A stretch of 64,000 nucleotides of DNA, from NCBI RefSeq assembly GCF_029846255.1, contig NZ_JARVWQ010000002.1:620001-684000 (forward strand), read 5' to 3'. Positions 16,009 through 24,791 of the stretch are shown piece after piece; the stretch's first letter is position 1, and the number at the start of each line of letters is the position of its first letter. Position numbers and translations under genes: made by a program. The notes below the pieces were generated by a model. That model did no database searches. It was given only the letters and a program-made list of their open reading frames with translations, and was not told the DNA's origin. The stretch comes from Amnibacterium sp. CER49. GTDB taxonomy: Bacteria > Actinomycetota > Actinomycetes > Actinomycetales > Microbacteriaceae.

Positions 16009-17000
16009 TGAGGAGAAGTCGCTCGGAACCGGTTGCGGAGCAGCGTGAGGTGCGCGGCGACCTGGTCCCGAGCCGCGACCTCGAGCCCCTGCCACTCGTG
16101 CCCGCCCCACTCGCTGCACACCGTCCCCGGCAGGCCGGCCGCCAGCAGTCCGTCGATCACCGCCCCCGCCTCCCCCGCGAGGTCGCGCGCGGCCGACTCG
16201 AGGTCCCACCACTTCACGTGCACGGCGGCGATCCAGGGCGCGAGCGGCAGCCACGCCGACGCGGGGGCGGCACCGAACCGGGTCAGGGCGGTGATCAGCA
16301 GCGCGTGCGCCGCCGGGGTGAGCGAGTCGTCCCCGAGCGCGGGCAGGACGACCGGCGCGACCCGCCGCTCGGCGAGCGCGTCCGCCAGGCGGTCGAGGAG
16401 CTCGCCGGGGACCCCCTCCGCGCGCACCGCGTCGACGTAGCTCGGCGGCAGCCCCGACATGAGGGCGCTCGTGTCGAGCAGCAGCCGGACCGCCGTCTCA
16501 CCCGTGCGCTCGAGGTCGTCGATGCGCGACGCGATGGCGCCCCCGGCCGGATCGGCGGGTCCCTGGACCTCCTCGAGGATCAGGACGCCGGCCTCGCGGG
16601 CATCGGCGGCGGCGGCGGCGAGCACGTCCCAGCCGAGCACGCCGAACGGGATGCGCAGGCCTTCGGCACCGAGCGCCGACGCGGCCGCGACCTGCGACCG
16701 CAGCTGCGCGAGCCGCTCATCGTCGGAGGCGAGAGGGCCGGGACCGGGCGCGACGTCCGCGCCGGCGCCGAGCAGCGACGCGCTGCCGCCCGCCGCCGCG
16801 ACGACCGCGGCGGTGCGACGCACCTCGTCGAGGTCGAGCAGCGGGTACGAGCGGAGGTGCTGCGCCGCATCGATCTCGACGGCGACGTCGGGCTCGGCCC
16901 GGAGCAGGCCGTCGAGCAGCGCGTCCGGCGGGTGCTCGGCCGCGAGGAGCTCGTTCGTGAACGAGAAGAGGGTCGCCGCGAGGCGGGGCGGCGCGCTCAT
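15987..17000 (-). CDS. Divergent alpha-subunit-like TIM barrel (alpha-4)
   Basis: A 337-residue TIM barrel, Ala/Leu-rich, in an overlapping pair with beta-4 (ATGA). It retains the Asp (RLLLDTSALMS), a His (AVHVKWWDLE) and the last Glu (CSEWGGHEW). The Glu-x-His motif of the other alphas has become LEEVQG (the His is Gln), and the first His of H-V-H is Ala. The fold and pairing are clear, but catalysis may differ or be lost. The remaining alphas here keep these positions better. The C-terminal tail overlaps the putative operator at 15987. Confidence 0.7.
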   Translation of the reverse strand: MSAPPRLAATLFSFTNELLAAEHPPDALLDGLLRAEPDVAVEIDAAQHLRSYPLLDLDEVRRTAAVVAAAGGSASLLGAGADVAPGPGPLASDDERLAQLRSQVAAASALGAEGLRIPFGVLGWDVLAAAAADAREAGVLILEEVQGPADPAGGAIASRIDDLERTGETAVRLLLDTSALMSGLPPSYVDAVRAEGVPGELLDRLADALAERRVAPVVLPALGDDSLTPAAHALLITALTRFGAAPASAWLPLAPWIAAVHVKWWDLESAARDLAGEAGAVIDGLLAAGLPGTVCSEWGGHEWQGLEVAARDQVAAHLTLLRNRFRATSPHFGTKPT

Positions 17001-17386
17001 CCGGCGCCCTCGACGTCGACGCGGCCGCGGACCTCCTGCAGCACCTGCACGGGGGCACCGTCCGGCCCGAGCAGGTTCGGCAGCTGCAGCCGGATCCGGA
17101 GGACGACTCCGACGGCGGCGGACTCGACCGGTGCGCCCCACTCGAGGACCTGCCGGTCCTGGAGGAACCAGGTCGTGTCGCGCATGGCGCCGAGCGCCGC
17201 GACCTCGACGGCGCCGCGCTCGAGGCGGAGCCGGAGGCCGGGGACCGCCGTGCCGTCGAGCAGCAGCTCGACGTCGCGCACCGCTGAGAGCGGCAGGCTG
17301 CGGTACCAGGGCAGCCCGACGGGGAGCCGGTTGACCGACCCGGCGCGCAGGACCGCACCGCGCAGCGCGTGCTCGGTGAGGGTCAC
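16997..17386 (-). CDS. C-glycoside deglycosidase beta-subunit-like protein (beta-4)
   Basis: A 129-residue protein with VGLPWYRSLPLSAVRDVELL (about 21-40) and a C-terminal LRIRLQLPNLLGPDG segment, the same architecture as the other beta proteins. GTG at 17386 is the chosen start; no in-frame ATG lies upstream before the promoter region. It overlaps alpha-4 by 4 bases. First gene of the minus-strand run that continues to 5819. The candidate operator at 17416-17438 lies just upstream. Confidence 0.72.
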   Translation of the reverse strand: MTLTEHALRGAVLRAGSVNRLPVGLPWYRSLPLSAVRDVELLLDGTAVPGLRLRLERGAVEVAALGAMRDTTWFLQDRQVLEWGAPVESAAVGVVLRIRLQLPNLLGPDGAPVQVLQEVRGRVDVEGAG

Positions 17387-17415
17387 GATCCGCCCCGTCG
17401 CGCCATCGGCCGCCC

Positions 17416-17438
17416 CTTCTGCTCGGAACCAGCGGAAC
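17416..17438 (+). promoter_or_regulatory. Candidate ROK operator, before the beta-4 unit
   Basis: CTTCTGCTCGGAACCAGCGG plus AAC matches the copy at 4465 at 16 of 23 positions without gaps. It lies 30 bases upstream of the beta-4 start, in the divergent region with the NTF2-like gene. Confidence 0.4.
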
Positions 17439-17569
17439 GGACTGTAGCCCGCCGCCCGTGCCGCCGCGCAAGTGGCCGGCCGGATCGGCGGTCCCGCCCG
17501 GGACGGACTACGCTCCCCGCAGCACGCGCCCGCGACGACGGGGGCGCGAGCCGGCGAGGAGGCCGGACC

Positions 17570-17938
17570 ATGACGGACAACCGCGAGCTCGTGGCGGACT
17601 TCGCCCGCATCTTCTACGCCGAGCGCGACCCCCGCACCGCGTTCGCCCGCTACGTCGCCTCGGCCTACGTGCAGCACAACCCGGGCCTGCCGGACGGCCC
17701 GGAGGCGGCCGTCGAGGCGCTCGAGCCCACGTTCCAGGCGGTCGGCGCGCGGTTCGAGGTGCAGCGCCTCCTCGTGGACGGCGACCTCGCGGTCGTGCAC
17801 GTGCGGGCGTCGCGACCGGGCGCCCCCGACACCGCGGTCGCCGACTTCTACCGCATCGCGGAGGGGCGGATCGTGGAGCACTGGGACGTGCTGCAGCCGG
17901 TGCCGGCGACGTCCGCGAACGCGCATCCGATGTTCTGA
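17570..17938 (+). CDS. Small NTF2/SnoaL-like protein
   Basis: A 122-residue SnoaL-like polyketide-cyclase-fold protein. MTDNRELVADFARIFYAERD opens the first helix; YVQHNPGLPDGPEA is the family's conserved 'Y-x-Q-H-N-P' segment; ADFYRIAEGRIVEHWDVLQP is the closing strand. Small members hydrolyse, cyclise or isomerise carbonyl compounds, and many have no assigned reaction. A ribosome site (GAGGAGG) precedes the ATG. It is divergent from beta-4 and followed by a stem-loop terminator. Confidence 0.82.
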   Translation: MTDNRELVADFARIFYAERDPRTAFARYVASAYVQHNPGLPDGPEAAVEALEPTFQAVGARFEVQRLLVDGDLAVVHVRASRPGAPDTAVADFYRIAEGRIVEHWDVLQPVPATSANAHPMF

Positions 17939-17972
17939 TGGCCTCGATCACGCACGGCGATCCCGCCGCACT

Positions 17973-17996
17973 GGATCCCCGGGATTCCGGGGATCC
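17973..17996 (+). terminator. Stem-loop terminator after the NTF2-like gene
   Basis: GGATCCCCGG and CCGGGGATCC form a perfect 10-bp stem around a GATT loop, 35 bases after the stop. There is no T tract, as is common in GC-rich actinobacteria. Confidence 0.6.
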
Positions 17997-18045
17997 GGGA
18001 GGCCTCGGGATCAGTGGTCCTGCTTATGCCGCGGATCGACAACTA

Positions 18046-18067
18046 TTATGTTGATTTCGAGCGAAAC
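18046..18067 (+). promoter_or_regulatory. Candidate ROK operator before the ABC importer, with -10-like box
   Basis: TTATGTTGATTTCGAGCGAA plus AC lies about 90 bases before the binding-protein ATG. A TATTAT hexamer (18044-18049) overlaps its left edge and could be a -10 box. The reverse complement contains GAAATCAAC, also present in the copy at 4465. Confidence 0.45.
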
Positions 18068-18158
18068 CTCTGGGAGAGTGACCGGCGTCCCGCCAGGGGA
18101 CTCGGCCGCACGTCCTGCCGCGGCCGGTCAGACGAAGAGGTCTCACGGAAGGCTGGCC

Positions 18159-19469
18159 ATGTCACAGTCCACGACGACGCGCATCCGCCGCGCAGCAGCG
18201 ATCGCCGCTGTCGCCGCGGTCGGCGTCTCCCTCGCCGCCTGCTCGGGCGGCGCCTCCGGCTCCGGCTCCGGCTCCGGTGGCGGCTCCAGCGCCAAGGAGC
18301 CGCAGTCGTTCACCTTCGCGTTCTCGGAGGCGAACACGAAGGACAACTCCCTCGAGCAGGTCGCGACCGCGTTCGAGAAGCTCCACAAGGGCGTCAAGAT
18401 CACGATCCAGAAGCTGCCCGCGGAGAGCGTGGGACAGGCGATCGCCACCCGCGTGCAGGGCGGCAACGCCCCCGACGTCTTCGCTGCCGAGTCGGGCATC
18501 GGCCAGGTGAACGCGATCCAGCCGTGGGCGAAGGCCGGGCTGCTGCTCCCGATCACCGACCCGGCCGTCACGACAGCGCTCAAGCCGGCCGGCCTGAGCC
18601 AGTTCCAGTACGGCGGCAAGACCTACGCGGTCTCCCGCGGCAGCGGCCTGAACGGCATCATCTGGAACGCCGACGCCGCGAAGTCGATCGGGGTGAACCT
18701 GACGGACTCGTCGACGTTCCAGGACGTCCTCTCCGGCTGCGCCGCGGCCAAGGCGAAGGGCAAGAGCCTCTTCGGCCTCGCCGGCGCGGTGCCCCCGAAC
18801 CCGGGCATCCTCGCGCAGATCATCGCGACCTCCACCGTCTACGGACCCGACCAGAACTGGAACACCGAGCGCGCGGCGGGCAAGGTCAAGTTCGCCACGA
18901 CCGCGGGCTGGAAGCAGGCGCTCGAGGCGATCCAGACCATGTACAAGCAGGGCTGCTTCCAGCCCGGAGCCACCGGGGCGGGCTTCGACGCGCTGACGAA
19001 CGGCGCGAGCTCGGGCCAGTTCTTCGGCTTCTTCGCCCCCGGTGGCGCGGCCGCGAGCGTCAACGCCGCCTCCGGTGGCCACGTCCACCTCACGGTGCTC
19101 CCGCTGCCGTCGCCGTCGGGCACGACCTACGCATCGGTCAGCTCCGACCAGGTCGTCGCCGCCAGCGCGAAGACGAAGAGCCCGAAGCTGGTGCAGCAGT
19201 TCCTCAGCTACATCGCGGGCCCCGACGGCCAGAAGGTCGTCTCGGTCGGCGTCGGCTACCCGGTCGGCACGAAGGACGCGAGCGCGCTGCCGGACACCTA
19301 CAAGCCGGTCGCCTCGATCCTCACGTCCCCGAACGTGCGGTCCTTCCCGTCGATCGAGTGGACGAACGGCAAGATCTCGAACGACCTCGGCGCCGGCGTG
19401 CAGGGCATCCTGACCGGCCAGAAGACGGTCGCCCAGGTGCTCGACCAGCTCGACACCGACTGGGGCTGA
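18159..19469 (+). CDS. ABC sugar transporter, substrate-binding lipoprotein
   Basis: A 436-residue extracellular binding protein of the maltose/oligosaccharide (SBP_bac_1) type. A signal peptide (RIRR, then a hydrophobic helix) ends in the lipobox SLAACSGG, so Cys27 or so is lipidated. A Gly/Ser linker follows, then domain segments typical of the family (ESVGQAIATRVQGGNAPDVFA; an FFAPGGAAASVN loop). The ribosome site GGAAGG lies before the ATG. It heads the operon with two permeases; a strong hairpin after it probably keeps its expression above that of the permeases. The ligand is probably a sugar or glycoside, judged from the surrounding genes. Confidence 0.9.
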   Translation: MSQSTTTRIRRAAAIAAVAAVGVSLAACSGGASGSGSGSGGGSSAKEPQSFTFAFSEANTKDNSLEQVATAFEKLHKGVKITIQKLPAESVGQAIATRVQGGNAPDVFAAESGIGQVNAIQPWAKAGLLLPITDPAVTTALKPAGLSQFQYGGKTYAVSRGSGLNGIIWNADAAKSIGVNLTDSSTFQDVLSGCAAAKAKGKSLFGLAGAVPPNPGILAQIIATSTVYGPDQNWNTERAAGKVKFATTAGWKQALEAIQTMYKQGCFQPGATGAGFDALTNGASSGQFFGFFAPGGAAASVNAASGGHVHLTVLPLPSPSGTTYASVSSDQVVAASAKTKSPKLVQQFLSYIAGPDGQKVVSVGVGYPVGTKDASALPDTYKPVASILTSPNVRSFPSIEWTNGKISNDLGAGVQGILTGQKTVAQVLDQLDTDWG

Positions 19470-19477
19470 TCCCCTCC

Positions 19478-19515
19478 GAGGCCCGGGGTGGCGCGACGAC
19501 GCCGCCCCGGGCCTC
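19478..19515 (+). terminator. Intra-operon hairpin between binding protein and permease
   Basis: GAGGCCCGGGGTGGCG and CGCCGCCCCGGGCCTC pair over 16 positions (one T-G) around a CGACGA loop, just after the binding-protein stop. Likely a leaky terminator or mRNA stabiliser that sets high binding protein to permease ratios. Confidence 0.65.
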
Positions 19516-19552
19516 TTCCGTACGGACCACCGGACGAAAGACGAGGAACCCG

Positions 19553-20503
19553 ATGTCAGCGACGCAGAGCCGCGTCCGCGCGACCGCTCCGGGACGCGGC
19601 GCCACCGCGCAGATCCCGAGCAGGCGCCGGTCGAAGCGGGTCGGATACGGCTACTGGTGGTGGTCGCTGCCGGCGCTGGTCCTCACGATCGTCACCGTCT
19701 ACATCACGACGGCGTCCGGCGCCTTCTTCGCCTTCACGAACTGGACCGGCGTCGGCACGTTCGACTTCGTCGGCATCACGAACTTCGTGAACATCTTCAA
19801 GACGCCCGAGCTGATCGGCGCCCTGGTCAACACCCTGGTGCTCGCGTTCGGGTTCGTCGTGCTCACGAACGTCTTCGGCCTGCTCTTCGCGCTCGCCCTG
19901 AACCGGACGCTGAAGACCCGCTACCTGCTGCGCACCCTCGTCTTCATGCCGGTGGTGCTGAGCCCGGTCGCGGTGTCGTTCATCTGGAAGTTCATCTTCG
20001 ACTTCAACGGCCCGCTCAACCAGATCCTCGGCGCGGTCGGCCTGAAGTCGCTGCAGACCGCCTGGCTGGCGAGCCCGTCGCTCGCGATCGTCTGCATCCT
20101 CGTGGTCCTCGTGTGGCAGAGCATCGGCTTCGTCATGGTGACCTACCTCGCGGGGCTCGCGACCGTGCCGCCCGAGCTCGAGGAGGCCGCCGCGCTCGAC
20201 GGCGCCGGGGTCTGGCGCCGGTTCCGCAGCGTCACCGTCCCGATGATCCAGCCCTCGATCGCGATCGCGACGACGCTGACGCTCATCCAGGGCCTGCGCG
20301 TGTTCGACCAGGTCATGGCGCTCACCGGAGGCGGTCCCTCGCACGCCACCGAGACGCTCGCGACCGAGATCTACAACCAGACCTTCACGTACCAGCAGTT
20401 CGGCTTCGGCGCCGCGATGGCGCTGGTGCTGTCCGTGCTGATCCTCGTCTTCACCGTCGTCCAGCAGTCGATCACCCGTGATCGCTCGCAGATCGGGGAC
20501 TGA
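19553..20503 (+). CDS. ABC sugar transporter permease 1 (MalF-like)
   Basis: A 316-residue inner-membrane permease with a basic N-terminus (about 30 residues) and six predicted membrane helices. The EAA loop reads LEEAAALDGAGVWRRFRSVT (about 202-221), which matches the E-A-A-x3-G contact site for the transport ATPase. It starts at ATG 19553 after GAGGAACCCG. It is followed after 6 bases by the second permease. No ATPase is encoded in the operon, so a shared MsiK-type ATPase elsewhere is expected. Confidence 0.92.
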   Translation: MSATQSRVRATAPGRGATAQIPSRRRSKRVGYGYWWWSLPALVLTIVTVYITTASGAFFAFTNWTGVGTFDFVGITNFVNIFKTPELIGALVNTLVLAFGFVVLTNVFGLLFALALNRTLKTRYLLRTLVFMPVVLSPVAVSFIWKFIFDFNGPLNQILGAVGLKSLQTAWLASPSLAIVCILVVLVWQSIGFVMVTYLAGLATVPPELEEAAALDGAGVWRRFRSVTVPMIQPSIAIATTLTLIQGLRVFDQVMALTGGGPSHATETLATEIYNQTFTYQQFGFGAAMALVLSVLILVFTVVQQSITRDRSQIGD

Positions 20504-20509
20504 GCCGCG

Positions 20510-21352
20510 ATGTTCACCTACACGAAGAGGACCCTCGTCCTCGAGATCGTCACGATCCTCGCCGCGCTGCTGCTGCTCGCGCCGTTCTGGATCCTGATCG
20601 TCGGTGCCTTCAAGACCGGCGACCAGGTCCTCACCACCCCGGCGTTCGCGCCGCCGACCGCCCCGACGCTGTCGAACTTCGCGCAGCTGCTGTCGCCGTC
20701 CGGCGCCTCGTCCGGCAACATCCTGCTCGGCCTCGTCACGAGCGTGCTCATCACCGCCGGCAGCGTCCTCTGCCTCGTCGTGTTCGGGTCGCTGGCCGCG
20801 TACGTGCTCACCCGCAGCACCCGCCGCTGGAGCACGCGCGCCTACTACGTCTTCATGGTCGCGATCGTGCTGCCGACGCAGCTCGGCACCCTGCCGCTCT
20901 ACATCGGCGCGCGGAACCTCGGCCTCGTCGGCTCGCCGCTCGGCATGGTCCTCATCTACACGGGGCAGCTGCTCCCGCTCGCCGTCTTCCTCTACGGCGG
21001 GTTCTTCCGCCGCCTCCCCCTCGAGTACGAGGAGGCCGCGACGATCGACGGCGCCTCCCGGCTGCAGGTCTTCTGGCGGGTCGTGTTCCCCCTCATGTCG
21101 CCGGCGACCGGCACCGTCGCGATCCTCGCCGGCCTCATCGTCTGGAACGACTTCTTCACCGCGCTGATCTTCCTGAACGGCTCGGACTGGCAGACGCTCC
21201 CCGTGGTCATGTACAACTACGTCGGCTCGCTCGTGTCGCAGTGGAACCTGATCTTCGCCGTCGTGATCATCTCGATGGTCCCGATCCTCGCGTTCTACGT
21301 CTTCGCGCAGAAGCGCTTCATCCAGGGCTACGCCGGTGGCCTCAAGAGCTGA
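20510..21352 (+). CDS. ABC sugar transporter permease 2 (MalG-like)
   Basis: A 280-residue permease with six predicted helices and the EAA loop YEEAATIDGASRLQVFWRVV (about 171-190). The N-terminal helix LVLEIVTILAALLLLAPFWI and C-terminal AQKRFIQGYAGGLKS are typical of MalG-type CUT1 permeases. It partners with permease 1. The next gene starts inside its 3' end (17-base overlap), so the dehydrogenase is co-translated. Confidence 0.92.
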   Translation: MFTYTKRTLVLEIVTILAALLLLAPFWILIVGAFKTGDQVLTTPAFAPPTAPTLSNFAQLLSPSGASSGNILLGLVTSVLITAGSVLCLVVFGSLAAYVLTRSTRRWSTRAYYVFMVAIVLPTQLGTLPLYIGARNLGLVGSPLGMVLIYTGQLLPLAVFLYGGFFRRLPLEYEEAATIDGASRLQVFWRVVFPLMSPATGTVAILAGLIVWNDFFTALIFLNGSDWQTLPVVMYNYVGSLVSQWNLIFAVVIISMVPILAFYVFAQKRFIQGYAGGLKS

Positions 21353-22496
21353 CGGGCCGCTCCGCACCGCGATCGTCGGCTTCGGCGGCATCGCGCGCGG
21401 GCTGCACCTGCCGCTGCTCACATCGTTGCCCGAGTACACGGTGCCGACCGTGGTCGCCCGGTCGGCGGGCGCCGCGAGCGCGGCCGCCGAGGCGCTGCCG
21501 GATGCCGAGGTGCTGCGGAGCGTCGACGAGCTGCTCGCCGCGCCCGCGCGGATCGACCTCGCGGTGGTCACCGCGCAGGACGACGCGCACGTCGGGCTCG
21601 GGCTCGCCCTGATCGGCGCCGGGATCCCGACCGTGATCGAGAAGCCGCTCGCGCCCACCGTGGAGGGCGTCGAGCGGCTGCAGGCCGCCGCCCGCTCGGC
21701 CGGCGTGCCCGTCGTGGCCTTCCAGAACAAGCGGTGGGACCGCGACTACGCGACCGTCGCGGCGGCCGTGCGCCGCGGGGACGTCGGCGAGGTGCTCCGC
21801 TACGAGGCGTGGCTCGTGCGCTGGAGCGCCCGCATCTGGGACAACTGGCGGGAGCGCGCCCGACCGGGCACGGTCGACGGCCCCCTCGCCGACATCGGCA
21901 GCCACCTCGTCGACCAGGCGGTCGCGCTGCTCGGGCCGGTGGCCGCGGTGAGCGCCGAGCTCGACCGCCGGCGCCCCGGCACCGAGGTCGTCGACGACGG
22001 GTTCCTCGCGCTCCGCCACGTCTCCGGCGCGCGCACGCACCTCCATCTCGGGGCCCTGACGTCGTGGCCGACCCCGGGCTTCGTCGTGCAGGGCACGGAG
22101 GCGGCGCTCGTCTCGACCGGTTCGGACGGGCAGTTCGCGGCGATCTTCCACGGGGTCGGCCCTGAGGACCCGCGCTGGGGCTCGTTCGACTCCTTCCAGG
22201 TCGTGCGGCACGCGGGCGGTCCGCCGGGCCCGGTGCCCCTGCCCGGCGAGACGACGCCGGTCGAGCCGGCCGAGACGGACGCGCGCGAGTTCTACCGGCT
22301 CCTCGCGGCCGCGCTCCGCACGGGTGCCCCGCTGCCCGTCGACCCCGCGGAGACGCTCCACGTGCTCCGGGTGCTCGAGGCGGCGGCGCGATCCGCCGCC
22401 GAGGGCGGCGCGCCGATCGCCCTCGGCCCGGACGGACACGGCAGCGGCGCGATCGGGCTGTCGCGGGAGAACCGCGTGGATAGCATCGCCCGATGA
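21336..22496 (+). CDS. Gfo/Idh/MocA-family dehydrogenase
   Basis: A 386-residue NAD(P)-dependent oxidoreductase starting at GTG 21336 within the permease gene. It has VGFGGIARGLHLP (Rossmann), VIEKPLAP (catalytic Lys of EKP) and LADIGSHLVDQAVALLG (His/Asp). The WSARIWDNWRERARPGTVDG segment resembles oxidoreductases of the scyllo-inositol/glucose-dehydrogenase branch. Operon membership with the sugar importer and ROK2 suggests it oxidises the imported sugar or glycoside. A second route to 3-keto sugars besides the GMC oxidases is plausible but inferred. Confidence 0.87.
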   Translation: MASRADGPLRTAIVGFGGIARGLHLPLLTSLPEYTVPTVVARSAGAASAAAEALPDAEVLRSVDELLAAPARIDLAVVTAQDDAHVGLGLALIGAGIPTVIEKPLAPTVEGVERLQAAARSAGVPVVAFQNKRWDRDYATVAAAVRRGDVGEVLRYEAWLVRWSARIWDNWRERARPGTVDGPLADIGSHLVDQAVALLGPVAAVSAELDRRRPGTEVVDDGFLALRHVSGARTHLHLGALTSWPTPGFVVQGTEAALVSTGSDGQFAAIFHGVGPEDPRWGSFDSFQVVRHAGGPPGPVPLPGETTPVEPAETDAREFYRLLAAALRTGAPLPVDPAETLHVLRVLEAAARSAAEGGAPIALGPDGHGSGAIGLSRENRVDSIAR

Positions 22497-23788
22497 CCAG
22501 CACCAACCTCGACCGACGCGAGGGCGCCGCTCCCCCGTCGGGACGGGACATCCTGCTGCTGGCCCAGATCGTCGACCTCATCCGCACGGGCGTCGCGAAC
22601 ACGCGACCCGATCTCGAGCAGGCGACGAGCCTCGGCCGGACCGTCGTGAACGAGCGCCTCCGCGAGGGCATGGACCTCGGGATCCTCGAGGAGGGCGGCA
22701 CCGCGCAGGCCGAGCGCGGACGCCCCTCCCGCACCGTCCGCTTCCGGGCGGAAGCGGGACTGATCCTGAGCGCCGGGTTCGCGGACAACGCGCTGCACGC
22801 GGCGCTCAGCGATCTCGACGGCACGGCGCTCGCGCGGAGCGTCGCGGACGCGGACGTGCTCGACGGACCCGACGTGGTCCTGCCCGTCGTCCAGCGCGAG
22901 TTCCAGGCGCTGCTGAAGCGCGCCGGCCGCGGCCGACCGGTGTGGGGCGTCGCGCTCGGGCTCCCCGGCCCCGTCGACTTCGCGAGCGGGCGGATGGTCG
23001 CGCCGCCGATCATGCACGGCTGGGACGGCTACGACGTGCGCGGCTGGTTCCGCAACCGCTACGAGGCGCCGGTGTGGGTCGACAACGACGACAACCTCCG
23101 CGCCTTCGGCGAGTGGGCGATCGACCAGCCGGACGACGTCCGCGACCTGCTCTACGTCGAGATCGGCGAGGGCATCGGCAGCGGCTTCGTCACGGACGGC
23201 CGGCTGCACCGCGGCGACACGGGAGCGGCGGGCGACATCGGCCACTTCCGGGTGACCGACGACCCGACTGCCGTCTGCCGCTGCGGGCGGATCGGCTGCC
23301 TCGCTGCGGTGGCGAGCGGCTGGGGGCTCAGCCGGATCCTGACGCGGGCCGCCGAGCGCGGCGAGAGCGCGATGCTCGCCGAGCTGCTCGCGACGGAGGG
23401 GCGCATCGCCGGGCACGAGCTCGCGAAGGCGATCGCCGCGAGCGAGCCGGTGACGATGGCCGCGGTGCGGCGCGCCGCACGCCTCACCGGCCTCACCGTG
23501 GCCGGGCTCGTGAACTTCGCCAACCCCGGCACGCTCGTGCTCGGCGGCAGCGCGCTCCGCGGCACCGACGTCTTCTTCGACACCTTCAAGGCGGCGGTGC
23601 TCGAGCAGACCATCGAGCTCGCCGCCCGCCGCCTCGTCATCCGGCCGAGCACCGCCGACTTCGAGATCGCCACCCTCGGCGGCGCGCTGCTCGTCGCGCG
23701 GCGCCTCCTCCATCCGCAGTCGCTGCAGCTGTGGCTCGGCGCGGGGACGCCGATCGGGTCGGCGGTCCGGATCCAGGAGCTGGTCTGA
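22493..23788 (+). CDS. ROK-family transcriptional regulator (second copy)
   Basis: A 431-residue paralogue of the ROK protein at 4539: winged helix (about 20-85, TRPDLEQATSLGRTVVNERL) then a ROK domain with LGLPGPVDF, APPIMHGWDG, VWVDNDDN, GEGIGSG and CRCGRIGCLA. The last residue of the usual zinc motif (Glu) is Ala here. Its ATG overlaps the stop of the dehydrogenase. Last gene of the importer operon, so it probably senses that operon's substrate and acts on the motif found at 18046. Confidence 0.88.
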   Translation: MTSTNLDRREGAAPPSGRDILLLAQIVDLIRTGVANTRPDLEQATSLGRTVVNERLREGMDLGILEEGGTAQAERGRPSRTVRFRAEAGLILSAGFADNALHAALSDLDGTALARSVADADVLDGPDVVLPVVQREFQALLKRAGRGRPVWGVALGLPGPVDFASGRMVAPPIMHGWDGYDVRGWFRNRYEAPVWVDNDDNLRAFGEWAIDQPDDVRDLLYVEIGEGIGSGFVTDGRLHRGDTGAAGDIGHFRVTDDPTAVCRCGRIGCLAAVASGWGLSRILTRAAERGESAMLAELLATEGRIAGHELAKAIAASEPVTMAAVRRAARLTGLTVAGLVNFANPGTLVLGGSALRGTDVFFDTFKAAVLEQTIELAARRLVIRPSTADFEIATLGGALLVARRLLHPQSLQLWLGAGTPIGSAVRIQELV

Positions 23789-23816
23789 CCGCCGACCGCG
23801 ACCGCGCCGGCCCCCG

Positions 23817-24791
23817 CTAGGCCTTCGCGATGCCGAGCTCGTGCTGCAGGTACCAGCTGTTCAGCATCACGAGCTCGGCGGGGTTGCCCCCGTGGTCGCT
23901 CTCGACGACGACCCAGCCCCGGTAGTCGTGCGCGCGGAGCGCGTCGACGAGGCCGGCGACGTCGACGAGCCCGCCCTCGGTGCCGAGCTCGTAGAACCAG
24001 CGCTCGATGCGTCGTCCCGCGCCGCCCTTCAGCATCGTGCTCTCGGCGCCGGGCATGCGGTACTCCTCGCCCGCATCCCGGTGGCGCGTGTCCTTCAGGT
24101 GGACGTGCGTGACCCGGTCGGCGTGCGCCTCGTAGAAGGCGACGGGATCGATGCCCCCGATGGTCAGCTCCGCCGTGTCGAGGGCGAAGCCGACGAGCTC
24201 CGGGTCCGTCGCGTCGAGCAGCCGCTCGACGTCCTCCGCGGTGTGCACGGCGGAGAGGCAGTCGTAGTGCAGGGCGAGCCCGACGCCGGCGTCGGCCGCG
24301 CGCCGGCCGACGCGGTTCCACAGCGCCCCGAGCACCGCGTACTCCTCGGGCGCGAGCGGTGCGCCCATCCAGGCGGAGTGCGCCGGACGGACGACGAGCT
24401 GCTCCGCGCCCACGGCGGAGGTGAAGTCGACGATCGGGACGGACCACTCGACGATCGCGTCCGAGTCCGCGGGGTTGCGCGCGAACCGGAAGGCGTAGTT
24501 CTCCTCCTCCTCGGCGGGCGCGCTCGGGTCCCAGAAGACACTCGACACCTGCTGCACCCCCGACGAGCGGAGGAACTCGAGGAACGCCTCGGCCGTGCCG
24601 TGGTTCCGCAGGATCACCTCCGGTCGCGCGATGTTGTCCCACCGTCCCGTGCCCGAGGGCAGCTCGACGGCGTCGAACCCGGTCGCGGCGAGCGTCTGGA
24701 GCGCCCGCCGGTGGTCCTCGTGCCGCACGAACACGTCGAGCCGGAAGTTCCACTGGTTCAGCCCGTAGGCCCAGCGCAGGGTGTCCTTCAT
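23817..24791 (-). CDS. Sugar isomerase/epimerase-like TIM barrel
   Basis: A 324-residue TIM barrel. LALHYDCLSAVH (with a His), VGFALDTAELTIGG (Asp), THVHLKDTRHRD (His) and VVVESDHGG (Glu) are metal-site positions of the family. It shares an RWFYELGTEGGLVDVAGL block with the preceding gene product, so the two are ancient duplicates. It starts at ATG 24791, overlapping that gene's stop. Last gene of the GMC2 operon. It may rearrange the 3-keto sugar after deglycosylation; the reaction is unknown. Confidence 0.75.
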   Translation of the reverse strand: MKDTLRWAYGLNQWNFRLDVFVRHEDHRRALQTLAATGFDAVELPSGTGRWDNIARPEVILRNHGTAEAFLEFLRSSGVQQVSSVFWDPSAPAEEEENYAFRFARNPADSDAIVEWSVPIVDFTSAVGAEQLVVRPAHSAWMGAPLAPEEYAVLGALWNRVGRRAADAGVGLALHYDCLSAVHTAEDVERLLDATDPELVGFALDTAELTIGGIDPVAFYEAHADRVTHVHLKDTRHRDAGEEYRMPGAESTMLKGGAGRRIERWFYELGTEGGLVDVAGLVDALRAHDYRGWVVVESDHGGNPAELVMLNSWYLQHELGIAKA

